64,000 nucleotides of DNA from Actinokineospora inagensis DSM 44258. Its GTDB lineage: Bacteria; Actinomycetota; Actinomycetes; Mycobacteriales; Pseudonocardiaceae. The notes under the pieces are model-generated. The model did no database searches. It was not told the origin of the DNA and saw nothing but the letters and a program-made list of their open reading frames with translations. The stretch covers positions 19,755 to 83,754 of the forward strand of contig NZ_KI519516.1 in assembly GCF_000482865.1 (NCBI RefSeq), given 5' to 3'. Below are positions 8,350 to 16,927 of the stretch, piece after piece. The position numbers and the translations under genes are program-made. Position 1 is the stretch's first letter; the number at the start of each line of letters is the position of its first letter.

Positions 8350-10119
8350 TTAGTTGATCTTGACTACGCCGCCGCGGACCGTGGTGGCCCCGCTCGCGCT
8401 CAGTTCCGCCTGCCCCTGGCCCTTCACCGCGACCGTGGCGCCCTCGGCGGAGAACTCGGTCGCCGCCTTGACCTTCACCGTCTGCCCGGTCAGCTCCAGC
8501 GGGCCCTGACCGGCGTCGACGGTGATGCCGTTGGGCGCCTTCACCGTGATCGTCTTGGCGCTGGTGATCTCGATGGACCCGGCGGTCTGGTCCAGCTTGA
8601 CCACGCACTTGCCGTCCCCGGTGGCCACCGTGATCCCGTCCGCCTCGACGAACTCCACCTTGTGCGCCTTGCGCGAGACGAACCCGCGCACCGCGATCTC
8701 ACCGGACCCGCCGTCCACCACCGGTTTGCTGAACTGCGGCACGGTGTCCTTGCCGTTGTGCAGCGACCCGAGGACGAACGGGGCGTCGAAGTCGCCGTGC
8801 TCGAAGCCGACCAACACCTCGTCGCCGACCTCGGGCAGCATCATCGCGCCCCGGGCCTTGCCCGCGCCCCACTCGGTCATCCGCGCCCAGGTGCTGGTGT
8901 AGTCGTCGGACAGCCACGGGAAGGTGAGCTTGACCCGGCCCAGCTTGTCCGGGTCGCGCACATCGCTGACCACCCCGATCACAAGTCCACTGTGGACTTT
9001 CTGGTCCCGGCCACCGGAGGCCAGACCGTAGAAGGACCGCTCCTGCCTGCCGGACACGGTGAACTCGGTGGTGTAGCCGACCTCGTCGCTGAACAGGTGG
9101 TGGGTGCTGGTGAGGGTGTACTTGCCCACGAACGGCTCGCCCACGTTCGCCAACGACACCTGAGCGCCCGCCCGCAGCTTCGGGTTGCCCTTGGCGACCC
9201 CGTCCAACTCGACGCAGGCGGCGCCGAAGTCCTCCGCCAGCGCCTTGGCCATCGCGGTCGCCGCGCCCTGGGTGCCCCTGGTGGTCACGGCCGCCATCGG
9301 TGGGCTGCCGACCTTGTTCGCGATCTCGACCGGATTGGCACCGGCGACGTCCATTCCGGCGTGCTTGGGCGGCGCGGTGGCGGTCACGGCCTGCTTCGCC
9401 TTGACGTCCCAACCACGCACGCCCACCTCCGGTACCTGCTCGGCGGCGGTGACGCTCGCCCGGAGGCTGACCAGGTTGCGGTGCGCCTCCAGGACCAGCG
9501 GGTCGGCGGTCGCCTTGGCGGACTGGCCGGGCGCGGCGGAAGGCTGCTCGGGGAGGCGGAAGCTGAGCTTCTTGTCCGACACGGTGATCTGCGCGCCGAC
9601 GTCGTCGGCCAACCGGGACAGGAACTCCCAGTCACTCAGGTTGTGCTGGCTGAACTGGGTGTTCGGGGCGCCGCCGTAGCCCGCGACGTCGTCGATCGTG
9701 CCCGCCTGCAGACCGGCGCGGGTGGCGACCTTGCGGACCACGTCGGCCACGGTCATCTCCGGGTAGACCGCGACCCGCCTGCCCCGGAACAGCCGGTGCG
9801 CGTGGTCGTAGCCGCGGACCTCGGTGAACGTGCCGACCCGGTCCAGGTCCAGGGTGACCGCGGTGACCTCGCCGGTCAGCAGCGGCTGCGGACCACCCGG
9901 ATCGGCCGTCTGCACCTTCACCTCGACCGGGGCGCCGATCTTGGCGCCGGTCTTGGTGAGCACCACACCGCCCGGGTCGCGGAACCGCAGGACGAACACG
10001 GCGGGCAGGTTGCGGCTGTCGTCCACATAGGCCAGTGTGAGCATCGCCTTGACGTCGGCGGGCAGTTGCCGCCCCCCGATCGACACGACCAACGTGTTGG
10101 CGAAGCTCTCATTGGCCAC
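8350..10119 (-). CDS. VgrG-like spike protein (Afp8/Cis8)
   Basis: This 589-residue protein is of the VgrG/gp27-gp5 fusion type. The N-terminal ~330 residues are gp27-like (VSIGGRQLPADVKAMLTLAY; NLSDWEFLSRLADDVGA). The gp5 OB-fold follows at about 375-460, with the diagnostic DKLGRVKLTFPWLSDD, EVGDEVLVGFEHGD and LGSLHNGKD. The last ~110 residues are short valine/threonine-alternating repeats expected for the triple-stranded beta-helix. There is no lysozyme or toxin extension. The 3' end lies 22 bases before the PAAR gene that would cap it, and the start overlaps the LysM gene by 11 bases. Confidence 0.95.
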   Translation of the reverse strand: MANESFANTLVVSIGGRQLPADVKAMLTLAYVDDSRNLPAVFVLRFRDPGGVVLTKTGAKIGAPVEVKVQTADPGGPQPLLTGEVTAVTLDLDRVGTFTEVRGYDHAHRLFRGRRVAVYPEMTVADVVRKVATRAGLQAGTIDDVAGYGGAPNTQFSQHNLSDWEFLSRLADDVGAQITVSDKKLSFRLPEQPSAAPGQSAKATADPLVLEAHRNLVSLRASVTAAEQVPEVGVRGWDVKAKQAVTATAPPKHAGMDVAGANPVEIANKVGSPPMAAVTTRGTQGAATAMAKALAEDFGAACVELDGVAKGNPKLRAGAQVSLANVGEPFVGKYTLTSTHHLFSDEVGYTTEFTVSGRQERSFYGLASGGRDQKVHSGLVIGVVSDVRDPDKLGRVKLTFPWLSDDYTSTWARMTEWGAGKARGAMMLPEVGDEVLVGFEHGDFDAPFVLGSLHNGKDTVPQFSKPVVDGGSGEIAVRGFVSRKAHKVEFVEADGITVATGDGKCVVKLDQTAGSIEITSAKTITVKAPNGITVDAGQGPLELTGQTVKVKAATEFSAEGATVAVKGQGQAELSASGATTVRGGVVKIN

Positions 10120-10873
10120 GGGTGATCTCCTCCAGCGCGGGCACCCGCAGTCGCGTCCCGGGCCGCACGGTCATCGGGTCGTCGATGTCGTTCAGCTCGG
10201 CGATGTCCCGCCAGAAGTTCGGGTCGCCGTACGCGCGGTAGGCCACCGACTGCAGGGTCTCCCCGGCGACGATGGTGTGCGTGGCGCGGACAGCGAGCGT
10301 CCCGGACGTCGGGTTCTGACCGCCCTGCTCGCCGGAGATCTCCTCCAGGTTCACCGTGCACACCGCGCGGACCGGCAGCCCGGCCGGGGTGAACAACACG
10401 TACTTGGCGGTGACACTGCTGACATACGCCGGGAACCCGGTCATCCCGCCCCACTTGAACACCACCCACGGCGGCGAGCCCTTGCCGCTCTGCCTGCTCT
10501 CCTCCGTCGGCACGCAGCACGCGAACACCTGCTCGACCGTCTTGACGACCTTGTCGCCCATCGTGTCGGTCGCGTCCAGGAACATCTCCAGCGTCAACTT
10601 GCACGGGTCGGCGCCCTTGAACTCCGGCGGGCCACTCTTCTTCGCGTTGCGCTGCGCGTCCCGCCCCCACTTGGCGTTCTTGGTGATCGACAGTTCCTTG
10701 GGGTTGAACTGGAACGGGATGTCGAACATGAACGCGCCCGGCTTGGCCGTGCTGCCCGCCTGCGGTGGCATGTGGACGGCCAGCTTCGCCCGCTGCAGGT
10801 TCGCGGGCGCCCCCGCGCCGTAGGCCGACGGCGCCGACGACCCGGCGGAGACGAAGGTGACCGGCGACGCCAT
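10109..10873 (-). CDS. CIS LysM-domain baseplate hub protein (Afp7/Cis7)
   Basis: This 254-residue protein has an N-terminal region typical of CIS hub proteins (FMFDIPFQFNPKELSITKNAKW, where FNPKELS is a family signature). A C-terminal LysM domain (about 195-250) follows, with HTIVAGETLQSVAYRAYGDP and IAELNDIDDPMTVRPGTRLRVP. In contractile particles this LysM protein glues spike, tube and baseplate together and does not act on peptidoglycan. Its start overlaps the stop of the second tube gene and its end overlaps the spike gene. Confidence 0.93.
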   Translation of the reverse strand: MASPVTFVSAGSSAPSAYGAGAPANLQRAKLAVHMPPQAGSTAKPGAFMFDIPFQFNPKELSITKNAKWGRDAQRNAKKSGPPEFKGADPCKLTLEMFLDATDTMGDKVVKTVEQVFACCVPTEESRQSGKGSPPWVVFKWGGMTGFPAYVSSVTAKYVLFTPAGLPVRAVCTVNLEEISGEQGGQNPTSGTLAVRATHTIVAGETLQSVAYRAYGDPNFWRDIAELNDIDDPMTVRPGTRLRVPALEEITRGQ

Positions 10874-11304
10874 CAGGCACCCCGACCGAGGAACCCGTGG
10901 TGCGCGAGCTCCAGTGTCTCGGTCGCGACCTTCGGCGAGTCAGCCGAGAGCTGCGGCCCGGTCCACCGCACCGGCACCACGTCCAGCAACGACCAGCGCG
11001 CGATCACCTTGCCCTCCAAGGTCCGCGCCTCGATGGTCGCCGTCTTGCGCCGCACCCCGCCCGCCATGCTCGCGATCCACTGGGTGATCTTCGCGCTGTC
11101 CGCGGTCACCGGCCGGGAGAACTTCACGTTGCCGTACTTGATCCTGGTCGGCAACTGCCACACGAACCCGTTGTTGCCGCCCTCTTCCCGCTGCTCCATC
11201 ACGAACTCGCAGCCGAGGCCGTCACAACTGCTGAACGCCCCCAGGCTCGCGTCGTCGATCTTCACCACGTAGCAGACGGCGACGGCCTCTTCGATGCTGG
11301 TCAT
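10873..11304 (-). CDS. CIS inner tube protein, second paralogue (Afp5/Cis5-like)
   Basis: This 143-residue protein is of the T4 gp19/Hcp-like tube fold family. The N terminus (YVVKIDDASLGAFSSCDGLGCEFVMEQREEGG) and LPTRIKYGNVKFSRPVT match tail-tube proteins, as does the C-terminal VATETLELAHHGF. It differs clearly from the main tube protein at 14782-15225. It is probably the minor tube-initiation protein joining tube to hub. This agrees with its place directly upstream of the LysM hub gene, with which it shares an ATGA-type overlap. Confidence 0.9.
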   Translation of the reverse strand: MTSIEEAVAVCYVVKIDDASLGAFSSCDGLGCEFVMEQREEGGNNGFVWQLPTRIKYGNVKFSRPVTADSAKITQWIASMAGGVRRKTATIEARTLEGKVIARWSLLDVVPVRWTGPQLSADSPKVATETLELAHHGFLGRGA

Positions 11305-11314
11305 GTCGGCTCCC

Positions 11315-14191
11315 TCAGTGCCACCGGTCGGTCGCCCGACCCCAACGTTCCCGGTCCAACCGCAGCTCGGTCTTCAACCGCCGCAACAACGGGTCGAACA
11401 ACTTCCGCACCAACTCCTCCGGCGCCGCCTCCGCCTTCGGCGCCTGCGGAGCGGCCGTCGGCCCGCGCTCCGGCGGCGGTTCAGCGGCGGGCTCGTCCGC
11501 CACCCTCGCCACGGTCACCGTCTGTTCCGGCTCCGCCCACTCCGGCTGCGCGGCTGGTGGGTTCACCGGGACCGGATACGGCTCAGCACCACGCTGAACA
11601 ACCACCCCAGGCGACTCGACCCCCGACGACCAAGTGAACGCACTTTCCGGGAGCGGAGCCGTCCTGGCCCCACCCGGTTCACCGCTCTGCTGCACCGTCA
11701 AGCTCCCCACACCAACAAGCGGCCGGTCCACAGCCTCGACCCGCACACCCACCGCCGGAATCGACCGACCGACCGCTGTCTCCGAAGTCCCCACGGCCAA
11801 CCTCTGCACCGGGGCACCCGCAACCCGCGCGACCTCCACATCCGACCTCGGCATCGACGCTGCGTCGGCCCGCACACCCAACAGCTCGCCGATCGGCGCG
11901 ACACCCACCGCGCCAACAACCGGACGCGCGGCCTCCGGCACAGGAGACCTCTGCACCGAGGCGCTGTCGACCGGCGTACCCGGCAGCTCAACACCCGCCG
12001 CACGAACAACCCGGTCCACAGGCGATCCACCGACCGACCGCTGCACAGGCGCGCTCCCCGGCTGCTCGGCACCGACCAGCGGCCGAACACCCCACTCCAC
12101 CGATCGCCCAACCACCACAGGCGGAGCTGCTTCAGCGTGGAAGGGCTCGACAACCACGTCCGTGGGCGGGGAGTCATCCAGGGTTTCGACCGGCGACGAC
12201 TGGACCACCGGCGGCTCAGTACCCACCAGTGGCCGGTCAACCGACTCCAGCGACCCGGACTCCGCAACACCGGGCGCGACCGGCGCCTCGGCTTGTGTAC
12301 TCGCGAACGACGCGCCAAGCCCCCGCACCTGCGGCACACCAAGCCCGGGAACAGACTCCGAAGACACCGCGCGCTGGACATCCACACTCGGGGCACCAGA
12401 CCCGACCAACGGCTGGTCCAGCCTCGCCGAGACAGGTACCGCCGCATCGTCGGGTGACCCCATGAACGGCTCCCCCAGCCCGATCCGCCGCTGCACCACC
12501 GGTCGACTCACCTCAGGCGCCACCACCGGCCGATCCACCACCCCCCGAGACTCCGACACCACGGCGGGCTCGCCCACCGCATCGGCCCCCGCAGGCTCCG
12601 AGACCAACGCACGCTCGGATACCAAAGCACTTTCCGACACCACAACCGGTTCCGGCACCACCACTACGGCAGGTTCCGTAGCCGTGAAAGGTTCCGCCAC
12701 CACAGGTATCTCTGACTGCACTGCGGATTCCGGCACAGCAGCACGTTGCACCGCGACAACCGGTTTCGCGGCCACGGCAGGTTCCGACCGCCGGACAGGT
12801 TGCAGCACCGAGCCAGGCTCCACTCTCGCGGCGGAACTCGGCACGACAGCACGCTGCACCACCACTGGGGGCTCAGCAGACACGGCACGTTCCGACGCCC
12901 AAACTGGTCCTGCTGTCACATCAGACCCTGACACCACGACACCGTTCGGCACCGCTACTGCAGGCTCCAACGGCATGCCAGGTTCCGGCGCCAAGCCAGA
13001 TTCTGCTCTCGCGGCGGAACCCGATACCACCGCACGCTGCAAGGCCACCGCAGGCTCAGCAGGCACGACGCGATCCGGCTCCGAGCCAGGTCCCGCTATC
13101 ACGTCAGACCCCGATACCACGGCACGTTCCGACGTCACCACCGCAGGTTCCAACGGCATACCAGGTTGCGGCGCCAAGCCAGACTCCACCGTCGCAGCGG
13201 AACCCGACACCACCGCACGCTGCACCGCCACCACCGTAGGCTCAGCAGGCACGGCACGTTCCGACACCACCACCGCAGGTTGCGGCGGCATGGCAGTCTG
13301 CGGCGCCGAGCCGGGCTCAACTGCCACAACGGAATCCGGCACCACCGCACGTTGCAACGCCACAGGCGGTTCCGGCCGCACCGCAGGTGTCGAAGGCAGG
13401 ACACGGTCCGGTGCCGTCAGAGCGGACCCCGACACCAGAGCACGCCGCACCGCCACGGCTGATTCCGCCGTCACGACAGGTTCCACTGGCACGGCACGGT
13501 CCACCGCCGGAGCGGGCTCCACCGGCAAGGCGGCCTCAGACACCACAGCGCGCTCCGGTTCCGCCATCACCGCCCTTTCCGAAGCCACCACCGACTCCGG
13601 TACAGCACCGGGCTCGGACGCGACGGCACGTTGCACCCCCGCAACCGGCCCCGTCAGCACCGGAAGTTCCGGTGCCACAGCGGATCGCGGCACCACCACC
13701 GGCACAGGAACTTCCGGTGCCACAGCGGGTCCCGCGACTGACCCTGCCGACACGGGAAGCTCCTCCGCCACTACGGGTTGGGGCGCCGCTACAGGCTCGT
13801 CGATCTCCGCGACCGGCCGGACGAACACGGTCGGGTCGTCCGCAGGTATGTCGATCACCGGGGCGAACGGGGCCGGTTCCACCGCCCGCTGCACCGGCCC
13901 GAACCGCAACCCGCCACTACGATCCACAGTGGACAACCGTGGCCCCCGCCCGGCCAACGGCAGTTCGGCGGGGCGCACCACCTCCGCCGACCCGCTCGGC
14001 TCGTCCGAGGCGACCCGGTGCGCCAGCGGCCGGAGGAAGGACGGGTTCTGCCACGCGGTCAGGCCCGAGCTGAACCGCTGCACCGGGTTCACCAGCGGGT
14101 GGTCGCCGAGTACCCGGTCGAGCGGGGGCAGCGCGCGCCAGTCCGCCCGCACCACCGGCAGGGCGGTGGGCTTGCGCCGCCACGGCCACAT
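11315..14191 (-). CDS. Long disordered, VQR-repeat protein of the CIS cluster
   Basis: This 958-residue protein was not recognised as a named family. A short conserved-looking N terminus (MWPWRRKP; DHPLVNPVQRFSSGLTAWQN) and C terminus (EELVRKLFDPLLRRLKTELRLDRERWG, probably helical) flank about 800 residues of low complexity. That middle is Val/Ala/Pro/Glu/Ser-rich and almost free of Cys, Lys and aromatics. A tripeptide VQR or LQR, usually followed by Ala or Ser, recurs about fourteen times. A second block repeats (R/Q)P(L/V)VG. The DNA at 12.6-13.8 kb is correspondingly repetitive. ATG 14191 has the DUF6760 stop just upstream. The two termini suggest a structural partner of tube or hub. Cargo, tape-measure substitute and scaffold all remain possible. 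Confidence 0.75.
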   Translation of the reverse strand: MWPWRRKPTALPVVRADWRALPPLDRVLGDHPLVNPVQRFSSGLTAWQNPSFLRPLAHRVASDEPSGSAEVVRPAELPLAGRGPRLSTVDRSGGLRFGPVQRAVEPAPFAPVIDIPADDPTVFVRPVAEIDEPVAAPQPVVAEELPVSAGSVAGPAVAPEVPVPVVVPRSAVAPELPVLTGPVAGVQRAVASEPGAVPESVVASERAVMAEPERAVVSEAALPVEPAPAVDRAVPVEPVVTAESAVAVRRALVSGSALTAPDRVLPSTPAVRPEPPVALQRAVVPDSVVAVEPGSAPQTAMPPQPAVVVSERAVPAEPTVVAVQRAVVSGSAATVESGLAPQPGMPLEPAVVTSERAVVSGSDVIAGPGSEPDRVVPAEPAVALQRAVVSGSAARAESGLAPEPGMPLEPAVAVPNGVVVSGSDVTAGPVWASERAVSAEPPVVVQRAVVPSSAARVEPGSVLQPVRRSEPAVAAKPVVAVQRAAVPESAVQSEIPVVAEPFTATEPAVVVVPEPVVVSESALVSERALVSEPAGADAVGEPAVVSESRGVVDRPVVAPEVSRPVVQRRIGLGEPFMGSPDDAAVPVSARLDQPLVGSGAPSVDVQRAVSSESVPGLGVPQVRGLGASFASTQAEAPVAPGVAESGSLESVDRPLVGTEPPVVQSSPVETLDDSPPTDVVVEPFHAEAAPPVVVGRSVEWGVRPLVGAEQPGSAPVQRSVGGSPVDRVVRAAGVELPGTPVDSASVQRSPVPEAARPVVGAVGVAPIGELLGVRADAASMPRSDVEVARVAGAPVQRLAVGTSETAVGRSIPAVGVRVEAVDRPLVGVGSLTVQQSGEPGGARTAPLPESAFTWSSGVESPGVVVQRGAEPYPVPVNPPAAQPEWAEPEQTVTVARVADEPAAEPPPERGPTAAPQAPKAEAAPEELVRKLFDPLLRRLKTELRLDRERWGRATDRWH

Positions 14192-14193
14192 GG

Positions 14194-14412
14194 TCACCGT
14201 CCCTGTGTGATGCGGGTGTTGATGCGGGCGATCTCGGCCACGTAGCGCAGCCGGTCGGGGTGTTCGAGGTCGAGGATGTCGTCGAGGGGCCAGTGGAAGT
14301 GGTAGGCGACGTACGCGACCTCCTCCTGGAGCCGGTCGGGCGCGTACGTCAGGATTCCCCCAGGCGGCCACCGGCCACGTCGACGGCGAAGCCGTGACCG
14401 CACTGCGGGCAC
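14194..14412 (-). CDS. DUF6760 small CIS protein (start uncertain)
   Basis: The recognisable part is DRLQEEVAYVAYHFHWPLDDILDLEHPDRLRYVAEI. This matches the small DUF6760 proteins found beside tube genes in actinobacterial CIS clusters. The family begins about ten residues before DRL, so translation probably starts at CTG 14352, overlapping the stop of the gene ending at 14349; that gives 52 residues. The only ATG/GTG starts in frame are GTG 14412 and GTG 14403. They would add an Arg-rich segment translated out of the upstream gene's zinc ribbon. The aromatic, acidic helix pair resembles small tail-assembly chaperones, but the function is not established. Confidence 0.7.
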   Translation of the reverse strand: MPAVRSRLRRRRGRWPPGGILTYAPDRLQEEVAYVAYHFHWPLDDILDLEHPDRLRYVAEIARINTRITQGR

Positions 14413-14777
14413 GTGACCCCGGCGCGGGTGTGGCCCTCGCTGTTGACCCGCCGGTAGAGGTCCTGCAGGAACGCCAGGTCGGTGGCGAACAGGTTCTCGA
14501 TGACACCGGCGTGGATGTCGGTGACGTCGCCGAGGCGGGTCACCACCCTGGCCAGCAGGACCACCGTCAGGTAGGCCGGGTTCTCCCGGACCCGGTCGTC
14601 GCGCAGGGGGACCAGTTCGTCCCGCGCGGTGGCCAGGCGCATGGTGCCGGTGACGTGGGTGACGCCGTTGTCGTCCAGGTAGCCGCGCGGGAGTTCGAAG
14701 GCGAACTCGGTGCGCAGGTCCCGCCGCGGCTCGGTGGCGCGCGGCGGGTCCTGCACGGCGGTCGTGGTTCGGCGCAT
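14349..14777 (-). CDS. CIS tail-assembly-type protein with C-terminal zinc ribbon
   Basis: This 142-residue protein has a core FELPRGYLDDNGVTHVTGTMRLATARDELVPLRD followed by the helical segment PAYLTVVLLARVVTRLGDV and FATDLAFLQDLYRRVN. It is the same general type as phage tail-assembly proteins encoded between tube and tape-measure genes. The C terminus carries CPQCGHGF, half of a zinc knuckle. It follows the tube gene by 4 bases. A chaperone or assembly role is inferred from position and family resemblance. Confidence 0.7.
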   Translation of the reverse strand: MRRTTTAVQDPPRATEPRRDLRTEFAFELPRGYLDDNGVTHVTGTMRLATARDELVPLRDDRVRENPAYLTVVLLARVVTRLGDVTDIHAGVIENLFATDLAFLQDLYRRVNSEGHTRAGVTCPQCGHGFAVDVAGGRLGES

Positions 14778-14781
14778 CCGG

Positions 14782-15225
14782 TTACTCGACTTCCATCATC
14801 TCGTAGGTGACGACGAGCTTCTCGGTGAGCACGCTGGTGTCCCCGGCCTTGAGCGAGCCGATCTCCAGGGACTTGGGCCAGGCGTTGGTGAGCTTGTAGC
14901 GCTTGATCGGGCTGCCCTCGTAGTCGTAGACGATGATGGCGCCGCCCTTGCGCGCGTTGGCCATCTTGCCGAAGTGCGCGTCCTTGACCCACTTCTCGAA
15001 GCTCGTGTCGCCGGTGAGGCCGCGGGTCAGGGTGACCTCGCCCGCCTTGGGCCGACCGGGCAGCTTCTTGATGACGTACTTGCCGTCCGCGGTGTTCTGC
15101 TTGAGCTCGATGACGTCCTGTTCCATCTTCAGGCCGGACACCTCGTTGATGGCCTTGATCTGGATGCCGTCGACCTCGAGGCCGAACGAGTGGCCGACCG
15201 AGGTGTCGAGATCGGGGAGTGCCAT
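14782..15225 (-). CDS. CIS major inner tube protein (Afp1/Cis1-like)
   Basis: This 147-residue protein is of the gp19-like tail tube family. Matching segments are GHSFGLEVDGIQIKAINEVSGLKMEQDVIELKQ, GEVTLTRGLTGDTSFEKWV and LTNAWPKSLEIGSLKAGDTSVLTEKLVVTYEMM. Hexamers stack to form the tube pushed out on contraction. It lies 18 bases after the sheath gene, the classic sheath-tube order. The normal length and undisturbed frame suggest a working gene. Confidence 0.95.
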   Translation of the reverse strand: MALPDLDTSVGHSFGLEVDGIQIKAINEVSGLKMEQDVIELKQNTADGKYVIKKLPGRPKAGEVTLTRGLTGDTSFEKWVKDAHFGKMANARKGGAIIVYDYEGSPIKRYKLTNAWPKSLEIGSLKAGDTSVLTEKLVVTYEMMEVE

Positions 15226-15243
15226 GCGCTGCCGCCCTTTCGG

Positions 15244-16773
15244 TTACTCGTTGACCAGGCTGGTGCCGCCGGAGAGCTGGGCCAGCCGGAACACCACGAA
15301 CTCGGCGGGCTTGACCGGCGCGACGCCGATCTCGCACACCACGTGCCCGGAGTCGATGCTCTCCGCGGGGTTGGTCTCCTGGTCGCACTTGACGTAGAAC
15401 GCCTCGTCCGGGGTGGACCCGAACAGCGCGCCCCTGCGCCACTCCATCACCAGGAAGGAGCTGATGGTGCGCCGGATGCGGGCCCACAGCGCCTCGTCGT
15501 TGGGTTCGAACACCACCCACTGGGTGCCGTTGAGGATGGACTCCTCCAGGTAGTTGAACAGCCTGCGCACGTTGAGGTAGCGCCAGTCGCTGTCGCTGGA
15601 GAGGGTCCGCGCGCCCCAGACCCGGATGCCGCGGCCGGTGAACGAGCGCAGGCAGTTGACGCCGACGGGGTTGAGCAGCGCCTGCTCGGCCTGGGTGACC
15701 ACGCTCTGCAGGGACAGCACGCCGCGCACGACCTCGTTGGCGGGTGCCTTGTGCACGCCGCGGGTGCCGTCGTTGCGCGCCCAGACCCCGGCGAGGTGGC
15801 CGCTGGGCGGGACGAACACGGCGCCGTCACCGGACGGGTCGGCGACCTTGATCCACGGGTAGTAGAGCGCGGCGTAGCGGGTGTCGTAGTTGACGTCGTC
15901 GCGCCACTGCTTGGCCTGCTGCGGGTTGAGCGCGGGCGGGGTGTCCAGGATGGCCAGCCGGTCGCCCATCAGCTCGGCGTGCGCGATCATCGCGGTCTGC
16001 ACGGCCTGGACGCCCTCCAGGTCGATCAGGTCGCGCTGGTAGAGGCCCATCAGGTCGGGCACGGCGACCATGGTGACCTCGTCGATGACCTCCAGGCCGC
16101 CGAAGCCGGTGCGGTCGGCGACGTCGCCGACGATGTCGTCCGCGCTGATCGACTCGACGGTGGCGGGTGGCGGCGCGAGTAGCACGCTCCCCCGGTCCGG
16201 CTTGACGAGCGCGCCCGCGGCGACCTCCTCGACGGTGATCAGCGCCGACTTCTCGCGGACCACGGTGACGATGTTCTCCTTGCCGCGCTTGGTTGTCGCG
16301 CTGTGCGTCTCGACGACCTTGCCGTTCTGCTTGACGAGCAGGGTGAAGCGGTCGTCGGGGGCGTTCTCCTCGGTCGGGTCGGCGACCTCGACGGTGATCT
16401 CGTCCGCCTTGCCATCCCTGCTCTCCGCCGGGGGCAACTGCTTGACGGCGACGCGGTAGTTGCCGAGTCGCGCCTGCGCGGGCTCCGGGCCGGAACCGTT
16501 GCCGTTCTCGCTGGCGCCCACTCGTACGACGTAACAGGTCGTGCCGCCGTTGAGGAAGTAGCCGAAGACGGCTTGGGCGAGGTAGCCGCCGTCGACGAAG
16601 TCACCGAAGGTCTGGGTGAACTGGCCCCAGTTGGTGACCAACGTCGGTTCGTCGTAGGGGCCGCGCTCGGCGAGGCCCACGAAGGCGGCGACGGCGGTCC
16701 CGACGCCCTCGATCGGCCGCGACCCCGACTCCACCTCCTCGACGTACACACCCGGGGAGAGGTAATTGGGCAT
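15244..16773 (-). CDS. CIS tail sheath protein
   Basis: This 509-residue protein has the canonical sheath start MPNYLSPGVYVEEVESGSRPIEGVGTAVAAFVG. The C-terminal polymerisation domain includes NCLRSFTGRGIRVWGARTLSSD, WRYLNVRRLFNYLEESI and the final arm KPAEFVVFRLAQLSGG. A variable surface domain (about 120-230) lies between them. ATG 16773 is chosen over longer options because it restores the family N terminus and has a strong ribosome site (GGAGG) 7-11 bases upstream. The 154-base gap to the ATPase gene probably holds its promoter. Only one sheath gene is present, as in actinobacterial CIS, whereas Afp/PVC have several. Confidence 0.97.
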   Translation of the reverse strand: MPNYLSPGVYVEEVESGSRPIEGVGTAVAAFVGLAERGPYDEPTLVTNWGQFTQTFGDFVDGGYLAQAVFGYFLNGGTTCYVVRVGASENGNGSGPEPAQARLGNYRVAVKQLPPAESRDGKADEITVEVADPTEENAPDDRFTLLVKQNGKVVETHSATTKRGKENIVTVVREKSALITVEEVAAGALVKPDRGSVLLAPPPATVESISADDIVGDVADRTGFGGLEVIDEVTMVAVPDLMGLYQRDLIDLEGVQAVQTAMIAHAELMGDRLAILDTPPALNPQQAKQWRDDVNYDTRYAALYYPWIKVADPSGDGAVFVPPSGHLAGVWARNDGTRGVHKAPANEVVRGVLSLQSVVTQAEQALLNPVGVNCLRSFTGRGIRVWGARTLSSDSDWRYLNVRRLFNYLEESILNGTQWVVFEPNDEALWARIRRTISSFLVMEWRRGALFGSTPDEAFYVKCDQETNPAESIDSGHVVCEIGVAPVKPAEFVVFRLAQLSGGTSLVNE

Positions 16774-16927
16774 GGTCTGCCTCCAAGGAGTCGGCCGCTG
16801 ACGAAACTGATACTGGCCCCGGAAACCGTTGCCTCCCACGGCCCTCAGGCGGCGTGCGGGGGAACCGGCCGTTGCCCTAAGAGGCAGGCGGTCGCGTCCC
16901 AATCGTGATCGTGCGCGCGGTAACGGG

